DNA from: Podospora pseudocomata | Lineage: Eukaryota; Ascomycota; Sordariomycetes; Sordariales; Podosporaceae | Direction: 5' to 3' | NCBI RefSeq assembly: GCF_035222375.1 | Contig: NW_026946363.1 | Span: 6,448,001 to 6,512,000, forward strand | DNA length: 64,000 bases | Shown here: positions 32,501 to 42,783 of the stretch, piece by piece | Layout of the letters: every line of letters starts with the position of its first letter | How positions within the stretch are numbered: position 1 is the stretch's first letter | The notes under the pieces: model-generated | The model's database searches: none | What the model was told of the DNA's origin: nothing | What the model saw: the letters and a program-made list of their open reading frames with translations, nothing else | Position numbers and translations under genes: made by a program

Positions 32501-34990
32501 AGAGCCCCGTCAAGACAGTCGATCTCTGCTGTTTCGCCAACCGTTGAGACGCCCTCTATCCACATGCATCCTCAGGGACCGAGTCAGGGACCAGGAGCTG
32601 GGCCTCGCCCCCCGAGCGGACACTCTTACCAGTCTAGCCTTCAGTCCTCTCAAGTTCAACAAGGTCAGGCACCTCTCCAAGGGATTAGCACTCAGCCCAC
32701 TTGGGGATCGGCCCAAAGTGGTCCTCAGCCCAACCGCGCACCGTTCGGTCCGGGTCCTCGTCCGAATGGCAACCCTATGATTCCTCAGTTTCACCAGAAG
32801 GAAAAGGAACAAAGCACAATTTCGAAACTCTTAAAGGGCAGCAAGGCAACCGGGCCGTCGGCACCGAAGCCAGAAAAGGGCGAGAAGGAGAAGGGTGGCA
32901 ATCTCTCGGGGTTCCTTGGTGCTTTCAAAAAGGGGACGAAGCAGATGGAGATTCATTCACCCAACGCTCTGCCGCCCATGGGTGGCCAACCGTTCTTGGC
33001 CGGGCAATCTTCTCAAGGCCAGAAATCCCAGCCTTTCGCGCCTCATCAGGTGGGAGTTCAAGCCCAGCCGCAGCCACAACAACAGCCTCCAGCTGGTGCG
33101 TCCACTCAGGAACAAAGGCCCCAGCAAACTGGTCCTGCTGGTCAGTATCCATACCAAAATCAGCCTCAATCCCAGAGACAGCAAGGGACTGCGCCAACAG
33201 TCCAACCATCGCCGCCATCCCAGCAGCAAGCTCCTCGCCCTGGTCCGCCTCCCACCGAGCCAAAGTACGAGAGGGTCCCTATTCCTGCCTCGTATGGGTA
33301 TGTTCATGGCGAGGGACGTGTTGCTCCTGGGCCTGTTGGGTTCTATGTTGGCCCTACACCTGTCGGGTTGTACGGTATGCCTCAAGGGCAGATGATTCCA
33401 GCGGGCTATCCCCAGCAATGGGTACAGCCAGGAGGGATGCCAACTCAAGTCCCGCCTGGAGCCGTCCCTGGTCAAGTGTATTCTCAGCAGGTCAATGGAG
33501 CTCAAGGTGCTTCGCCCCAGCCCTCGAATTCTTCGGTTCCCGTCAACGCTCGTGATCCTTCTCCCGCGTCTCAGGGTCACGTTCATGTCCAAGCACCTTC
33601 ACCAGTTCCGGTTCAACCTCCAGCACCCCCACCTGTCAGTGCTGCCCCTGCTCCACAGCAGCCTCCAGTATTCAACAGTCAACCGTCTCTGCGTGAGCGG
33701 GTTCCTTCTCCGGAGGCCCAACCCACGCAACAGACTCAGCCCCCGCAAACTGCTCAGCCAGCTCAGCCATCTCCTCCAGTGCAGCAACCAGCGCAGTCAC
33801 ACCCGGCAAGTACTTTGACCGCAGTTCCCCGCCAAATAGAGGTGTCACCTCAATCCTCTGTGCGGACAGCTGCGCCTCAGGCACCGTCGCCTAACGTCTC
33901 GCCTCCTGAGAGACAAGTGCAACCTCGGCCAGAACCAGCTCGTTTCGACAGCCGGGACAGCGACACTTTGCCCTCTGCGCGGCCAAGTCCCCTCAAGCGG
34001 AATGTCAGCCCCCCGCAAAACGGCAGCGCCACTCACCAGCGCCAGTTCTCCGCCGGCAACGGACTTGCTTCTCTCCCCTCGCAGCAGCGGTACATGCAGT
34101 CTAAGCAGTCACCCTCCCCTCCTAATGGCAGCCAGTTCTTACCGCCAAGGAGCCCGGATCGACAGGCACCAAGCACGGTTGTTCCGATTCACATTGCAGG
34201 CGCCAGCATCGTTTCTCAGGGTTCAAGAACTGTCAGTCCGCCTCAGGATTCGAGAACCGTCAGCCCAGAACCAATCATACAAGGCCCTTCTGCTCCGGTT
34301 CAGCACCTGGAGTCACCGAGTCGTGTGCCAGATGACAATATTTACGATGCTACTCCGCGCAACTCGCAGTTTGCTCCTCAAGAGCAGCCGAAACAACAAC
34401 CTGAGTCTCAGCAGCAACAGCAGCAGCGAGCCTCACCTCCACCTCAGCCACAGACACCGCAACAACAAGAGGAACAGCAACGCCAGTCACCTGTCCAGAC
34501 TCGCTCTTCCCCTATGGAGGCCGAAAACACCATAATCATCTCCGAGCCCACCGAAACCAAGTCTGCCGGCCCATCCCACGACACCACTCGTCCCAAACTC
34601 GAGCTCAAGCCCCCGGCTGAACCACGGCCCCGTTCCAACTCTCCCCCGGCCGTCGATCACGACTCCGATGACGACCTGTCCGATGTTGAATCGCCCATCA
34701 TCGCCTCTGCTACTGTCGCGACACTCAAGCCTGCTTCACCAAGCAATAAGACAACACAAACCGGGGCGGTCGCAAGAGAAAACATTGCTATTTTTGAACG
34801 GGCAAAGAAGAAGGCCGAGGAGGAGAGGATCGCGCAGGAGAGGATGGTGATGGAGGAGAAGATTCCGGTGTTTGATGATGAGATGATGAATGCTGGGAAG
34901 AAGAAGGAGGATGAGAAGGTGCAGATGAGCGCGACGAGTTATCCGGGGCAGGAGTGGAATCCTTATGGGGAGTTCCAGGAGTGGGAGTGA
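29501..34990 (+). CDS. 1829-aa Q/P/S-rich protein of unknown function
   Basis: One uninterrupted exon from an ATG in good context (ACAATGGC). Not assigned to a family. It starts with poly-Gln/His (residues about 25-75), then Gln/Pro/Gly-rich sequence that is almost certainly disordered. Conserved-looking islands stand out: a glycine/arginine block with RIKRNSGVYSGLRDRLA; four short basic-hydrophobic segments, KKRFSALKNVFHRS (548-561), MFGFLRNR (722-729), STISKLLKGSK (1105-1115) and GNLSGFLGAFKKG (1133-1145); a Tyr/Gly stretch with SYGYVHGEGRV; and a C-terminus with a charged helix (IAIFERAKKKAEEERIAQER) ending in YPGQEWNPYGEFQEWE. The whole plan suggests a scaffold or condensate-forming adaptor. 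No TM or signal peptide. Poly-Gln length is likely to vary. Confidence 0.85.
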   Translation: MASYNPAYKPLPHPGNFQQGYLSAQQQHQHQQLQHQQHQQLQHHHQQHQQYLQQQQQQQQQQQQQHQQHSGQNGIERPPSFVGLPPIRRGSSLGLNAERFSGDNNNNNNNSPGNSNGHQQQQQQLQQYGQQHQQHSGTAQQNPNTSHQGQQHPQQQSIVQSVYRPTQGAPGPQTQAPTQGQHTWQLQGQGQQGPSPGLSRGFAGAAVNAPHGVNGVPPQGPQQYTDGSGRQGPMLPHMLPGNLSQRFQPQSWVPQESHLAEPLHPSSRHRSSPSNASSQHQQQQQQAQQQQQQPHQQPSPPQQQQQPYYGFDKETGGPVSGGHSSQRPKPQASQPSQQTHPAFRDQQHYNGLPSQRAHPTQPLPALPTIHQSPVIPQGSDQENQQQKNNVSPPGSGAPGITVTEDGRIKRNSGVYSGLRDRLATGGPVERRDGDGTPRYQGVGNDVVSDSSDDEGDLPNPIGPFGGRAADNDSMIAHGPGTPMGERVPPPPSQFAPPGRKLTTFFGIGATQPSGPQQPNSMRPDMSRTSTSTNATENQPAGSIGGPPKKRFSALKNVFHRSEGHKHSPSFTIKTSPPQAQAQFQGMNQGPPPASFLQGPPPGPLPGIPQGEVPRTPQGPVQGQFQGQSPGQIQGQAQGQGQHPQDPTPPAGAGPQPGSFNLYSGPERTVTGLRQPGHALPPPGAQNQQSPLQQQGQPQQQAQQQQQGSFAQYDQTRKPSGGMFGFLRNRADSKPKDGPPAVSLPIPPGQPIPFSPGRGGQQQYGMSPALGPDGRPSTAANQQLFQSQFGRGGPGSPGQTLPVSQPSDNGQLDDEFIAHRPPPLPQQSQSQLSFQHGQAENLSTVSRQQEQETTPYLQNAQLHQPTKLLDPTPAGSAFESPVSSKSQPVSQAAVEQGRHLNDSPASFTVQQAVAVRQPPAQSYGQGSRFSPTQNPTRKPLNASEGLNNDQSAPPGSPPAGYQGQGPTQFGVSGPSFQQETRGAGPSQFHPSAGVQLPDQDSRAPSRQSISAVSPTVETPSIHMHPQGPSQGPGAGPRPPSGHSYQSSLQSSQVQQGQAPLQGISTQPTWGSAQSGPQPNRAPFGPGPRPNGNPMIPQFHQKEKEQSTISKLLKGSKATGPSAPKPEKGEKEKGGNLSGFLGAFKKGTKQMEIHSPNALPPMGGQPFLAGQSSQGQKSQPFAPHQVGVQAQPQPQQQPPAGASTQEQRPQQTGPAGQYPYQNQPQSQRQQGTAPTVQPSPPSQQQAPRPGPPPTEPKYERVPIPASYGYVHGEGRVAPGPVGFYVGPTPVGLYGMPQGQMIPAGYPQQWVQPGGMPTQVPPGAVPGQVYSQQVNGAQGASPQPSNSSVPVNARDPSPASQGHVHVQAPSPVPVQPPAPPPVSAAPAPQQPPVFNSQPSLRERVPSPEAQPTQQTQPPQTAQPAQPSPPVQQPAQSHPASTLTAVPRQIEVSPQSSVRTAAPQAPSPNVSPPERQVQPRPEPARFDSRDSDTLPSARPSPLKRNVSPPQNGSATHQRQFSAGNGLASLPSQQRYMQSKQSPSPPNGSQFLPPRSPDRQAPSTVVPIHIAGASIVSQGSRTVSPPQDSRTVSPEPIIQGPSAPVQHLESPSRVPDDNIYDATPRNSQFAPQEQPKQQPESQQQQQQRASPPPQPQTPQQQEEQQRQSPVQTRSSPMEAENTIIISEPTETKSAGPSHDTTRPKLELKPPAEPRPRSNSPPAVDHDSDDDLSDVESPIIASATVATLKPASPSNKTTQTGAVARENIAIFERAKKKAEEERIAQERMVMEEKIPVFDDEMMNAGKKKEDEKVQMSATSYPGQEWNPYGEFQEWE
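29577..29712 (+). repeat. Coding CAA/CAG/CAT repeat (poly-Gln/His)
   Basis: Trinucleotide tract at the 5' end of the 1829-aa coding region, mixed CAG, CAA and CAT codons with an uninterrupted run of 13 or more Gln codons near 29650-29695. Confidence 0.85.
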
Positions 34991-35010
34991 GTGAGTGAGT
35001 GAGTGAGTGA
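34985..35010 (+). repeat. GAGT tetranucleotide repeat spanning the stop codon
   Basis: About 6.5 copies of GAGT begin with the last sense codon (GAG) of the 1829-aa frame; the TGA stop at 34988-34990 lies within the repeat. Confidence 0.9.
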
Positions 35011-35629
35011 TGTGATGTTGTTGTATTGTCTGGAATGGTACATATACATGTGTGGATATGTTTATTCATTTGTTTGGGGTAGTTTTTTGGGTGATGACGA
35101 TATCAGCAGACGATCTATTTCTTTTTCTTTTTGTTGACGAGCGATCTTGTTTATTCTTTGGGTAAAAAAAAGCTACCAAGTCAATATCTAATCTGGTCTT
35201 CTTTTTTTGTTTCTTGACAGTATTTACTTTGATCACCGCTGTGTATCTACGTCTTGTTTCCCTGGCTTAGTCTATGGGAATAGCCTCACCACTTAGCAAG
35301 CCAGTAACCAATGTGAAATGGTCCAATTTGTTACTTATTTTGACACGCTGTGGACACAATCCTCGTCTTGAAATCGAGAATCGAGAGGTGAGAAGGCAAA
35401 TAAATACACAAAGTCAGAATTGTTGACAACTGCTGAAAGAGTGGCAAATACAGCACTTAAGCCGCCAACCCCACATTTCCAAACCGCTAATTTCCCTGCT
35501 CTCCAGCGCTCTGATTTAGTTCTCACCATCGTCATCATCACTTGCAACTCAATAGCCATTGTTGTCGCACACAATCGCGCCCCCCTCCCCTCCCCCAACA
35601 CTCAAAACCACTTTACAAGAACAGACATC
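34991..35629. other. Intergenic stretch
   Basis: 639 bp: T-rich 3' flank of the upstream gene, then from about 35460 a CT/CA-rich leader to the CCDC97-like gene. No other gene is seen. Confidence 0.55.
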
Positions 35630-35719
35630 ATGGCCCCGATATTACCACCATCAAGCAACCCCACTCAGAACAATACCCAAGATGAAATGGGACTAGAAGA
35701 TGTCCACTCCCGACCCCGG

Positions 35720-35751
<32 letters not shown>

Positions 35752-36391
35752 GCAAAGATCCCCATCCGAGCTCACCCGCCTCAGAGTCCAAAACCGCCGG
35801 CGGGAGTACCTGAGCAGAAACCCGTCCTATTTCGACCGGCCAGACCACGAGCTCTCGGACCCCCTCCTCCACGACCACCTGATCCGCCGCTTCCTCACCC
35901 CCCGGGAGCGGGAAGCAGACTCCAAGTCCAAAGGGTACGCCCGCGTCCTCGAGGGGTCCCTCCTTCGGGGCGAGGAACGGTTGGCAAAGCTCTCCTCGGA
36001 GAAACCGGCGGGGGATGAAATGGGCGAGAACGGGGCGGCGGCGGCGGGTGTGTCGCAGGCTGGGAGAGGGAGGGGGCCCAAGGTGGAAGCCGCGGGGACG
36101 AGCTTCACCTCGTTCAGCGCCGAGTTGTCACCCCCGCCGGAGACAAAAGAGGAGGGGGAGGAGAGGTGGAGGGAGTTTCTAAGGGATCGGTTCGTAAGGG
36201 GTGAGGATGAGGATTTTGAGTATGACGAGGTCGATGACAGGGACGAGCTTGACGAGTTGGAGCGGAGGGAGAGGGAGGAGGAGTGGATCGAGGGGGAGGA
36301 ACCGGGGTGGGCTGACAGTGAGGGTGAAGGAGAAGGAGGGGGGAGGGTGGGGAGGGTGCTGACGGGGGAGACGGGGGTGCAGGACTTTTAA
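35630..36391 (+). CDS. CCDC97 / DUF2052-like protein
   Basis: 253 residues in one exon, starting at an ATG in context ATCATGGC after a CT-rich leader. The region RRREYLSRNPSYFDRPDHEL, then DPLLHDHLIRRF and TPREREADSKSKG, and the later ERWREFLRDRFVRGEDEDFE with YDEVDD, match the DUF2052 family (CCDC97), which in animals associates with the SF3B part of the U2 spliceosome. The fungal proteins are little studied. The N-terminus carries an (RP)n tract from a hexanucleotide repeat (35710-35751), and the C-terminal third is strongly acidic (EGEEPGWADSEGEGEGG). No signal peptide; expected nuclear. The family call rests on pattern memory rather than a search. Confidence 0.75.
35710..35751 (+). repeat. 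CCCCGA hexanucleotide repeat encoding Arg-Pro
   Basis: Six to seven tandem units near the 5' end of the CCDC97-like gene; in frame it gives seven RP pairs. Confidence 0.9.
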
Positions 36392-36536
36392 AGAGGTTTG
36401 GGCAGAAGCTGTTGAGAGGGTGCGCAAAACAAAAGCCTGATATTTAAACGCCAACAAGAGCCTAGCAGCTTTGTTTCTGCGGGGCATCACATCTATCAGG
36501 TACCTGTCCCAAAACCCAAGTCTACCCATCCCGGAA

Positions 36537-38062
36537 TCAGCTCCTCCCCTCCCTCATGTACCACCTCATAGCCCTCTTCCTCTCCTCAAACAACGGCCCC
36601 TGCCTCCCGTTCTTCTTCATCGCCTCCCACACGTCCAACGCAATCTCCTCCTCTTCGCTCAACCCGCCATCATCGCCCCCCATTATCGTCACCCACCGCA
36701 GCCCATTACCATACCTCCTCACCTTCTTCCTCGTCGACGCCACCTCCCCCTTTTGCTGCCCCGTTCCTCCTTGTCCGTCACCAGCCCGTTCTTGTTGCCG
36801 CTCCAGCAACCCCACGAAAAACCGATCCCCCCTCTCCTCGATAAATCTCACCGCGTGCGTCCTCCTCCAGTGGCGGCGCCAGCAGTCGGGTCGGCTGCTG
36901 TTGTTTTGTTGCTCAATACTCACCCCTTGTCGACAAGGGGGACAAGAGAGAAAAACTTACTACGTCTGTGAGGGCTTGCAGTCGTGGCAGGTGGTGCGCG
37001 TGGACTTGAAGTGGAGCGTGTCGATGTGGCGGTCTAGTTCCCAGTGGCGGGGGAACTCGGCGCTGCAGACCTGGCCGGAGGGGAGGAGATGGGCGCACTG
37101 GTAGCGTTCCTCCGCGTTGGGGAGGGTAGTTCGGCGGGCGTGGGTTATAGGGGGGCTCGGTACGGGTTGTTGGGGGGCGTTGTTGTCGAGAGAGATGGGG
37201 ACTGGGGTTGGGAGGAGGTCGGAGAGAAAGGGGTCTGTGGTGACGGTGGTGGTGGTGGGAGAGTTGAACGGGGTGGCGGTTGGGTAGTGGGGGTCTGGGT
37301 GAGGGTTGATATCGATGCTGGCCAAACTGTCATGTTGGGGTGTAACTACCTGCTGCATGTCTGCAATGGTGTGAGGTTGGTAGTGCTGCTGAGCCGGGTT
37401 GTGTCGCGTTGGCTGGAAGGCTTGGTGGCTGTAGTCAGGAGCCGATGGCTGGAAGAAAGCTGCTACGGGCAGTGCTTGAACCTCTGGAGGTGGGTGTTGT
37501 TGCGGACGGGGCAGCTGGGAGACTATTCCACCGATATTGTTCTGAACAGCTGGAGAGGAGTATGTTGTCTCGGGGAACGGGGCGTGGATGATTGAAAAGG
37601 CATCCGGCTGGGAAGCGAAGAACGACGGGTGAAGCATCTCCATGAACGGTGCCATAGTGCCCTGGGGAGGCTGTTGGGTGCTTTCGGGTTGTTGACCATG
37701 ACTTCCGAGTGAATTGCGCCGGCATTCGTAGCAGTCATGCTCCCTCGCGACCCAGTCATACCAGGACGTGGGAGAGTTGGGATGGCCGGGAGGCCAGATG
37801 ATGTACGAACCAGCGTAGTCGGAAGTTCCGGCGGTGAGAACGCTAAGATCAGCCGGAAGATTCAAGGGACGGGGGAAATCCACGACATTCCTAGGGTCTA
37901 GAGACTCATCATGAGGCCGTGTTTCCTATTCCAAGTCAGCAAGACAACTATCAGGGCAAGAACCCCAATGTGAAAGGGGATAGCCCAATGAAAACTTACC
38001 AACCAGTATCCGTGGGTGTCCCCGGCGAGTGGAGGGACGGGATATGCACTCGTGTCGACCAT
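36537..38062 (-). CDS. C2H2 zinc-finger protein, putative transcription factor
   Basis: Three exons (38000-38062, 36961-37925, 36537-36897; introns 74 and 63 nt) encode 462 residues. The N-terminal 290 residues are Pro/Gln-rich, with no fold. Two C2H2 fingers follow: Cys298, Cys308, His321, His326 (spacing C-x9-C-x12-H-x4-H) and Cys334, Cys337, His352, His357 (C-x2-C-x14-H-x4-H). The second finger is split by the last intron; joining TA to C gives PSQTYSRPDCWRRHWRRTH, whose aromatic and Arg-Asp positions fit a real finger. The wide first finger (GQVC insertion) and the pairing of an unusual with a near-normal finger are common in fungal proteins of this sort. The tail contains a Glu-rich helix and ends MRWYMREGRS. 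Gln/Pro-rich activation region plus fingers suggests DNA binding; targets unknown. Confidence 0.85.
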
Positions 38063-38769
38063 TGTTCTCGAGTCAAACCCTAAAAGGTATGTTTGTAGAG
38101 ATCAGGATGTAGATGAAAGCTCGACAGGACGACCGAAGACTGGGCAGCATCAGAGAAAAGCTCTCATCTTTATACCTGTAACAGGTACAGGAAGATCCAT
38201 CTCGGCCTGCTGAATTGCAGCCAGCTGTCGCCCATCTGCACTGTCAACCAACGAGATGTCAGAGAGACCGAGTCCATGCTTGAGTACTCGACTTGTAGCC
38301 CCTCAGCCCAGCGTCTACCAACTCTGAAGTAATTCCATGCAAGAGGTCGATCGTGATCCCGGGACATTTGCTCCCTTCACACCCTCAAAACTAGGGCTAG
38401 CTCCACGTGGGGGACAGTCTCTGAGGCATCCCCAATCGGGTCTCTCGCAGCCATACAAAACTGTTTTGTCGGTGTTGGAATATCTGCTCGGAAAAAGGGC
38501 CAAAGCTTTCCGAAGCAGCTCTGGACACCACCAGCACTGTGTGAAAAAGGACGGCGACCTCCCATCCCACACCTTTCAACCCGTTTCAGATCAAGTTCGG
38601 CGAGACCCGTTTGCAAACTTCCATATTTTTGAGTTTGAGGCGAGATAGAACTTGATTTTGTTAGTAATGGCGTATTCCTATCTCTTCCAGATGCCGTATA
38701 GAAGCCTCCATCGCAGCATAAAGTACCTTCGGTTACACCCAACGGCGCGCTCAAATGGCCGCGGGAGAC

Positions 38770-38814
38770 GGGTGGTAGGGGTGGTATGGGTGGTACGGGT
38801 GGTACGGGTGGTAC
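38770..38814. repeat. 9-bp tandem repeat, GGGTGGTAC type
   Basis: Five units with small differences (TAG, TAT, TAC, TAC, TAC endings), about 700 bp upstream of the C2H2 gene start. Confidence 0.8.
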
Positions 38815-40408
38815 AGATGTATCTTCCATGCTGTGTGATGCTGGACTTTGTCGTCGGGAGCCTCTTCGCACGGCCTATTTCCCGAGCGTTGTGAGCAAAT
38901 GCCGAGCGGCAGGCAAGAAGCAGGAAGGACTCGAACTTCATAGTTGGGGGGGGGGGGTGTGGGGAATGATACCCGATGCCTTGCAGGAGTGCGCCAAGTC
39001 CCTTGATATGCGCCGCATTTCCTCGTCGAGGGGTGTCAGATCTGATCGATTCTCATTCGTAGGATTGTAAGGAAGGGATCGAGCCAATGAAATGGCGATG
39101 AAATGGGTGGAAAACCTGGCTCGAAATCGGTTCCAACTTCCTGGAAGCTGTCACGTCGATAGTGACAGTGAGTGTTTATTCCCCGGATTCTGGCAGATCT
39201 AGCGGGAACTAAGCCTTCCCGTGAATTTTTGACAGGGCTCCAACAATGCAGCTAACCGCAGAGATCCAGGGTCCCAGCAGTTCGTGCAACTGTTCCGAGG
39301 GGGCCAGGCTCCAGGCTTGCTTGCGTTATTTCTGAACCCATGCCAGAAGCAGTCGGAAAAGGGACGCAGAAATCTAAGAACTTGGGTGGTCCCCTCTCCC
39401 GAGCCCAAGACAGATCCCACCCGTTTCTTAGCGCAAAACATTGGTCATCACGGGCGTCTGTCGGTGCTCCTAAACCAAGTGCGCGAGCCAACTACCCCTT
39501 CGAGTTCGACGTGCGTATGAAGAAGCAATCTAGCTGTCGGTGAAAAAGCCGGGAGCCAAGAACAAACAGGCTGGCTCGGTCGGTCGACGATCTGCTTCCT
39601 CATATGGTGTGCGCATGCGAGCCTCCTGTCCTTCTTGTTGGCTCGTCAATGCTGGGGTATGTGGGCATGCCAACTAGTACCAATGGTGGCTAAGGGGTGA
39701 TCGATTCAAGCCAACCAGAAGAGGTCGATGTTTGAAGGGCTGGCAGCCTTTCCTGTCCCGTCCTGCAGGCGGTTCAAGGGATGTGCTGTGAGAAGAAGCT
39801 GATATAGCTATCACCTGTTCCCGTTGGAGTGTGGTGTTCAGTTGACCGCTCTTTGAAACCGCACAGTATAAGATTCTGCCGGAGATTGTCGATATCAAGC
39901 CTGGAGTTCTCACACAGTGTGTCGCCTTGCCAGACCATGCGTGTTTCAAACCAAGCAGATTGTTGGGGCTCCGAGGAAAACCTTCACTTGGAGACCTCGG
40001 TCGACTTGCGCATCTTCCAACTGCTTGATGTTGTTGAGTCCTTGTGACTCCTCTGCGAGGTAAATTCAAATACCGTAGATGAGGCAAACTTTCAACATGA
40101 CCAAAAAGCACCACATGCTGAGAGACTTTGTAGCCCGCATTGACCCATCACTGATCACAAAGCCAACAATCATAACCTGGGACGGAAATCTTGGGATATG
40201 TGACAGTGGGAAAGTGACAGCAGGTTGCAGTTCCCGTCCCATCCCATGCCGTGCAACTCGCACTAATGTCGTTTGACAGATTGAGTGGCAATGTTTGGCC
40301 AAGGTGGCTCCAAGTGTTCGTCCGTTGTGCCATATTCCCCAGCTGCTATGCAGCCACTGTTTCGGTCGGCGTGGAGGTCAACTTGGCAGTGATGCTCCGG
40401 AAGAACAA

Positions 40409-40502
40409 ATGAATGAATGAATGACTGAATGAATGAATGAATGAATGAATGAATGAATGAATGAATGAATGAATGAATGAATGAATGAATGAATGAATGA
40501 AT
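40409..40502. repeat. ATGA tetranucleotide microsatellite, 94 bp
   Basis: About 23 units of ATGA with one interruption (ATGACTGA near 40422). Open frames across it read as FIHS or NEWM-like repeats and are not genes. Confidence 0.95.
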
Positions 40503-42783
40503 AAAAAGGTGTGGCATCAACGATGAGATAGGTAGTGCAGAGATAGCCGAAGCAGACGGGTGTTGCCGAAAATGTCAACTTGTCAACAGGAGTATTGAGC
40601 AATAGAGACCACGTCTGGGTATGTATACTCAGTATGTATCTGTAAGAGGTGAAAATGAAGATCTTGGGATGGCGACAGACGACCTTCGCGTCCAAGACAA
40701 CACAAACCTGGAACAGTATCCTTGGGCTGAGCAAAATGCGTCAAGCAGGCACTTGCCGCTTGGCCCAATCCCATACACATCGCAGATATGCATGACAGGC
40801 ATGACAGGCAAGACAGACGCCAGAAATACGAGACCTTGAGGTCTTAGAATGAGATATGATAGTGTGCAGCTGTCTCGATGGCTCTCAGTGGTGGGACGAA
40901 TGACGGACTGTGTTGTGGTGTAAAACCAGCAGAAAATATGCACAGGCAATCACAGAACGCACAGCAAGCACAAATGTGCCTGCTGATCGGAACCCTATTC
41001 GGGTCCGGCTGGCTCTTGCTTCCCCAATTGTTGAGATGTTGTAGTTTTGGCACCTTCTGTCTGATTCCTCTCCGCCTTGGAGGGCTAAGGTGGAGGAGGG
41101 GTTGGGAGGGGGAAGTCGCATAGTCTTGCCTGATTCACTCATCTTTGGACGAAAAGTTCCGTCTTGGGTGTTATGCCCGTAAGCATCGTGGGGCTTTGAA
41201 ACCATCACGTAAACGCTGCTGCAACTTCTCCGCACTTGGTGATAGTCTTGTGGTTTATAATTCGAGACTCGAGATACGGGTGCGCAAACCCAGCTTATCA
41301 GATCACATGTTGCATCCAACATCTTTTCGCTAGCGGGACGAGTTTGCGATTCACCTGATCGTCAGACGGCATTTGCACATCCACCAAGCGTTGTCCGGAT
41401 GAGCCCTGGGTTGTTTTGTGTTGCCTTCATCGTGCCTCTCTGTCAGTCCCCAAACAGTGTGACAGAGTTTGCATTTCAAACCGCAGAAATCGTCCATTCT
41501 ACCGTCTCCTGTCCATCAAAACAAAAACCCTGAACCTGATACTCACACGGAACCGGATGCTGCCCCGAGGACCCGAGTCGGCGAAAAGACCAAAGCTTAT
41601 CGTCCACGGACCATGTGTCAAAGCTCCGACCCGGAGATGGATTCCAGACCCCAACCCGCCTGTCCGCTCCATCAGCAAACGCTTTGACCAGCTGAGCCGC
41701 ATAGCAGGGGCCTTTAAGAAATGCCATTCCAAACAAGAATCCCGGTTTTGGCTTGATCGATGACGTTGTTCAAATCTGCCAGTGAAAAAATTGTTGGCTG
41801 CCCATCGAACAAAGAGGGAGAGGCACATCAAAACTCGGCCAACTTTTGCTTTGCTGATATTGATCCTCGTAGGGAAGCCACAATTGCTGAGCTGTTTGCC
41901 GCTTGCCATAGCGTGTCATCAGTCAGCAACCGAAAGGCTCTTCCGGCCGGGTCAACGTTGGCTAGCCCGTCCGGCCGCAGGAGTCGGGCCAGCTATTGTT
42001 GAGCCATCCCGGCCATCCAGAGTCAAGTTGAATCAACCCCAAGATAGGCAGGATGGAGACTCCGACCCTCCATCCATTATCAAACTGAGCGATATCATCG
42101 GACTCGCCCAATCCAATCTCAAAAATCCACAAGCGCTTTTGTGCCTTCTTCGCACGTTCGACTCCGCTCCAAGCAATCGGGGACTGGGCAGGGTCCAATG
42201 GGAGCCGAGCTGACCCCTGTCTAGAGGCTGTAAATCTGGGGGCGCTTTTCCTTTTCAGCGTCTTGTGTGTCCTACCGTTGCTGCTCTGCACATCTTTGAT
42301 GCTGCAGGTTATCACCTTCTCTGCCCGCATCCGCTTTCGCTGTCCGGAGACTGCTCCTCCTGCTGCATCTCTAGATTCCTCATCGTCTTGTTTTGGACAG
42401 CTTGCCTCCCACCATCGACTAACTGCGTGTTGTCCTGTTCCATTTTGAGCGCGCTGCTTAGGATACTCAATTTTTTTTTTTTTTCTCTTTTCTTCTTCTT
42501 CTCTGCTTATCGACGCATGCCTCGGCTGACGGTGGCCGTGACCGTCCGACAAAACACCTCAGACATTCATCTCGCTGTCTCACCCGCCGGTAGCAGACGC
42601 GATTTCCTTGTGCGGCCACGAGATCGAGTAACGGAGGAAGCAGCGGCCTTCTTTTGGTGATTCAAGGACCCGCCAGCTTCTGGTGTGGTCCTTCGCAAAT
42701 CTCCCAAGCTGGATTACAAGTATGTGCACAACAGGGAACGCGCTTCGCTCAATAGTCCCCCAACGCTCCTCGCAAGGCGTCAC

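Larger units (their letters stand above)
38063..42783. other. Long divergent gene-poor region (4.7 kb)
   Basis: No gene is supported by domain or coding pattern on either strand. It contains a GGGTGGTAC 9-mer array (38770-38814), a G11 run (38947-38957), a 94-bp ATGA microsatellite (40409-40502) and, before the Sec2 gene, a T/TC tract (42470-42500). It probably holds the promoters of the C2H2 and Sec2 genes and possibly unannotated non-coding transcripts. Confidence 0.45.

Noticed and set aside
38928-38945. Reverse-strand AGTTCGAGTCC resembling a tRNA T arm
   Set aside because: The flanking bases do not form the five-pair T stem and no D arm precedes it.
40263-40734. Long frames with FIHS repeats on the minus strand
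   Set aside because: They are simple translations of the ATGA microsatellite.
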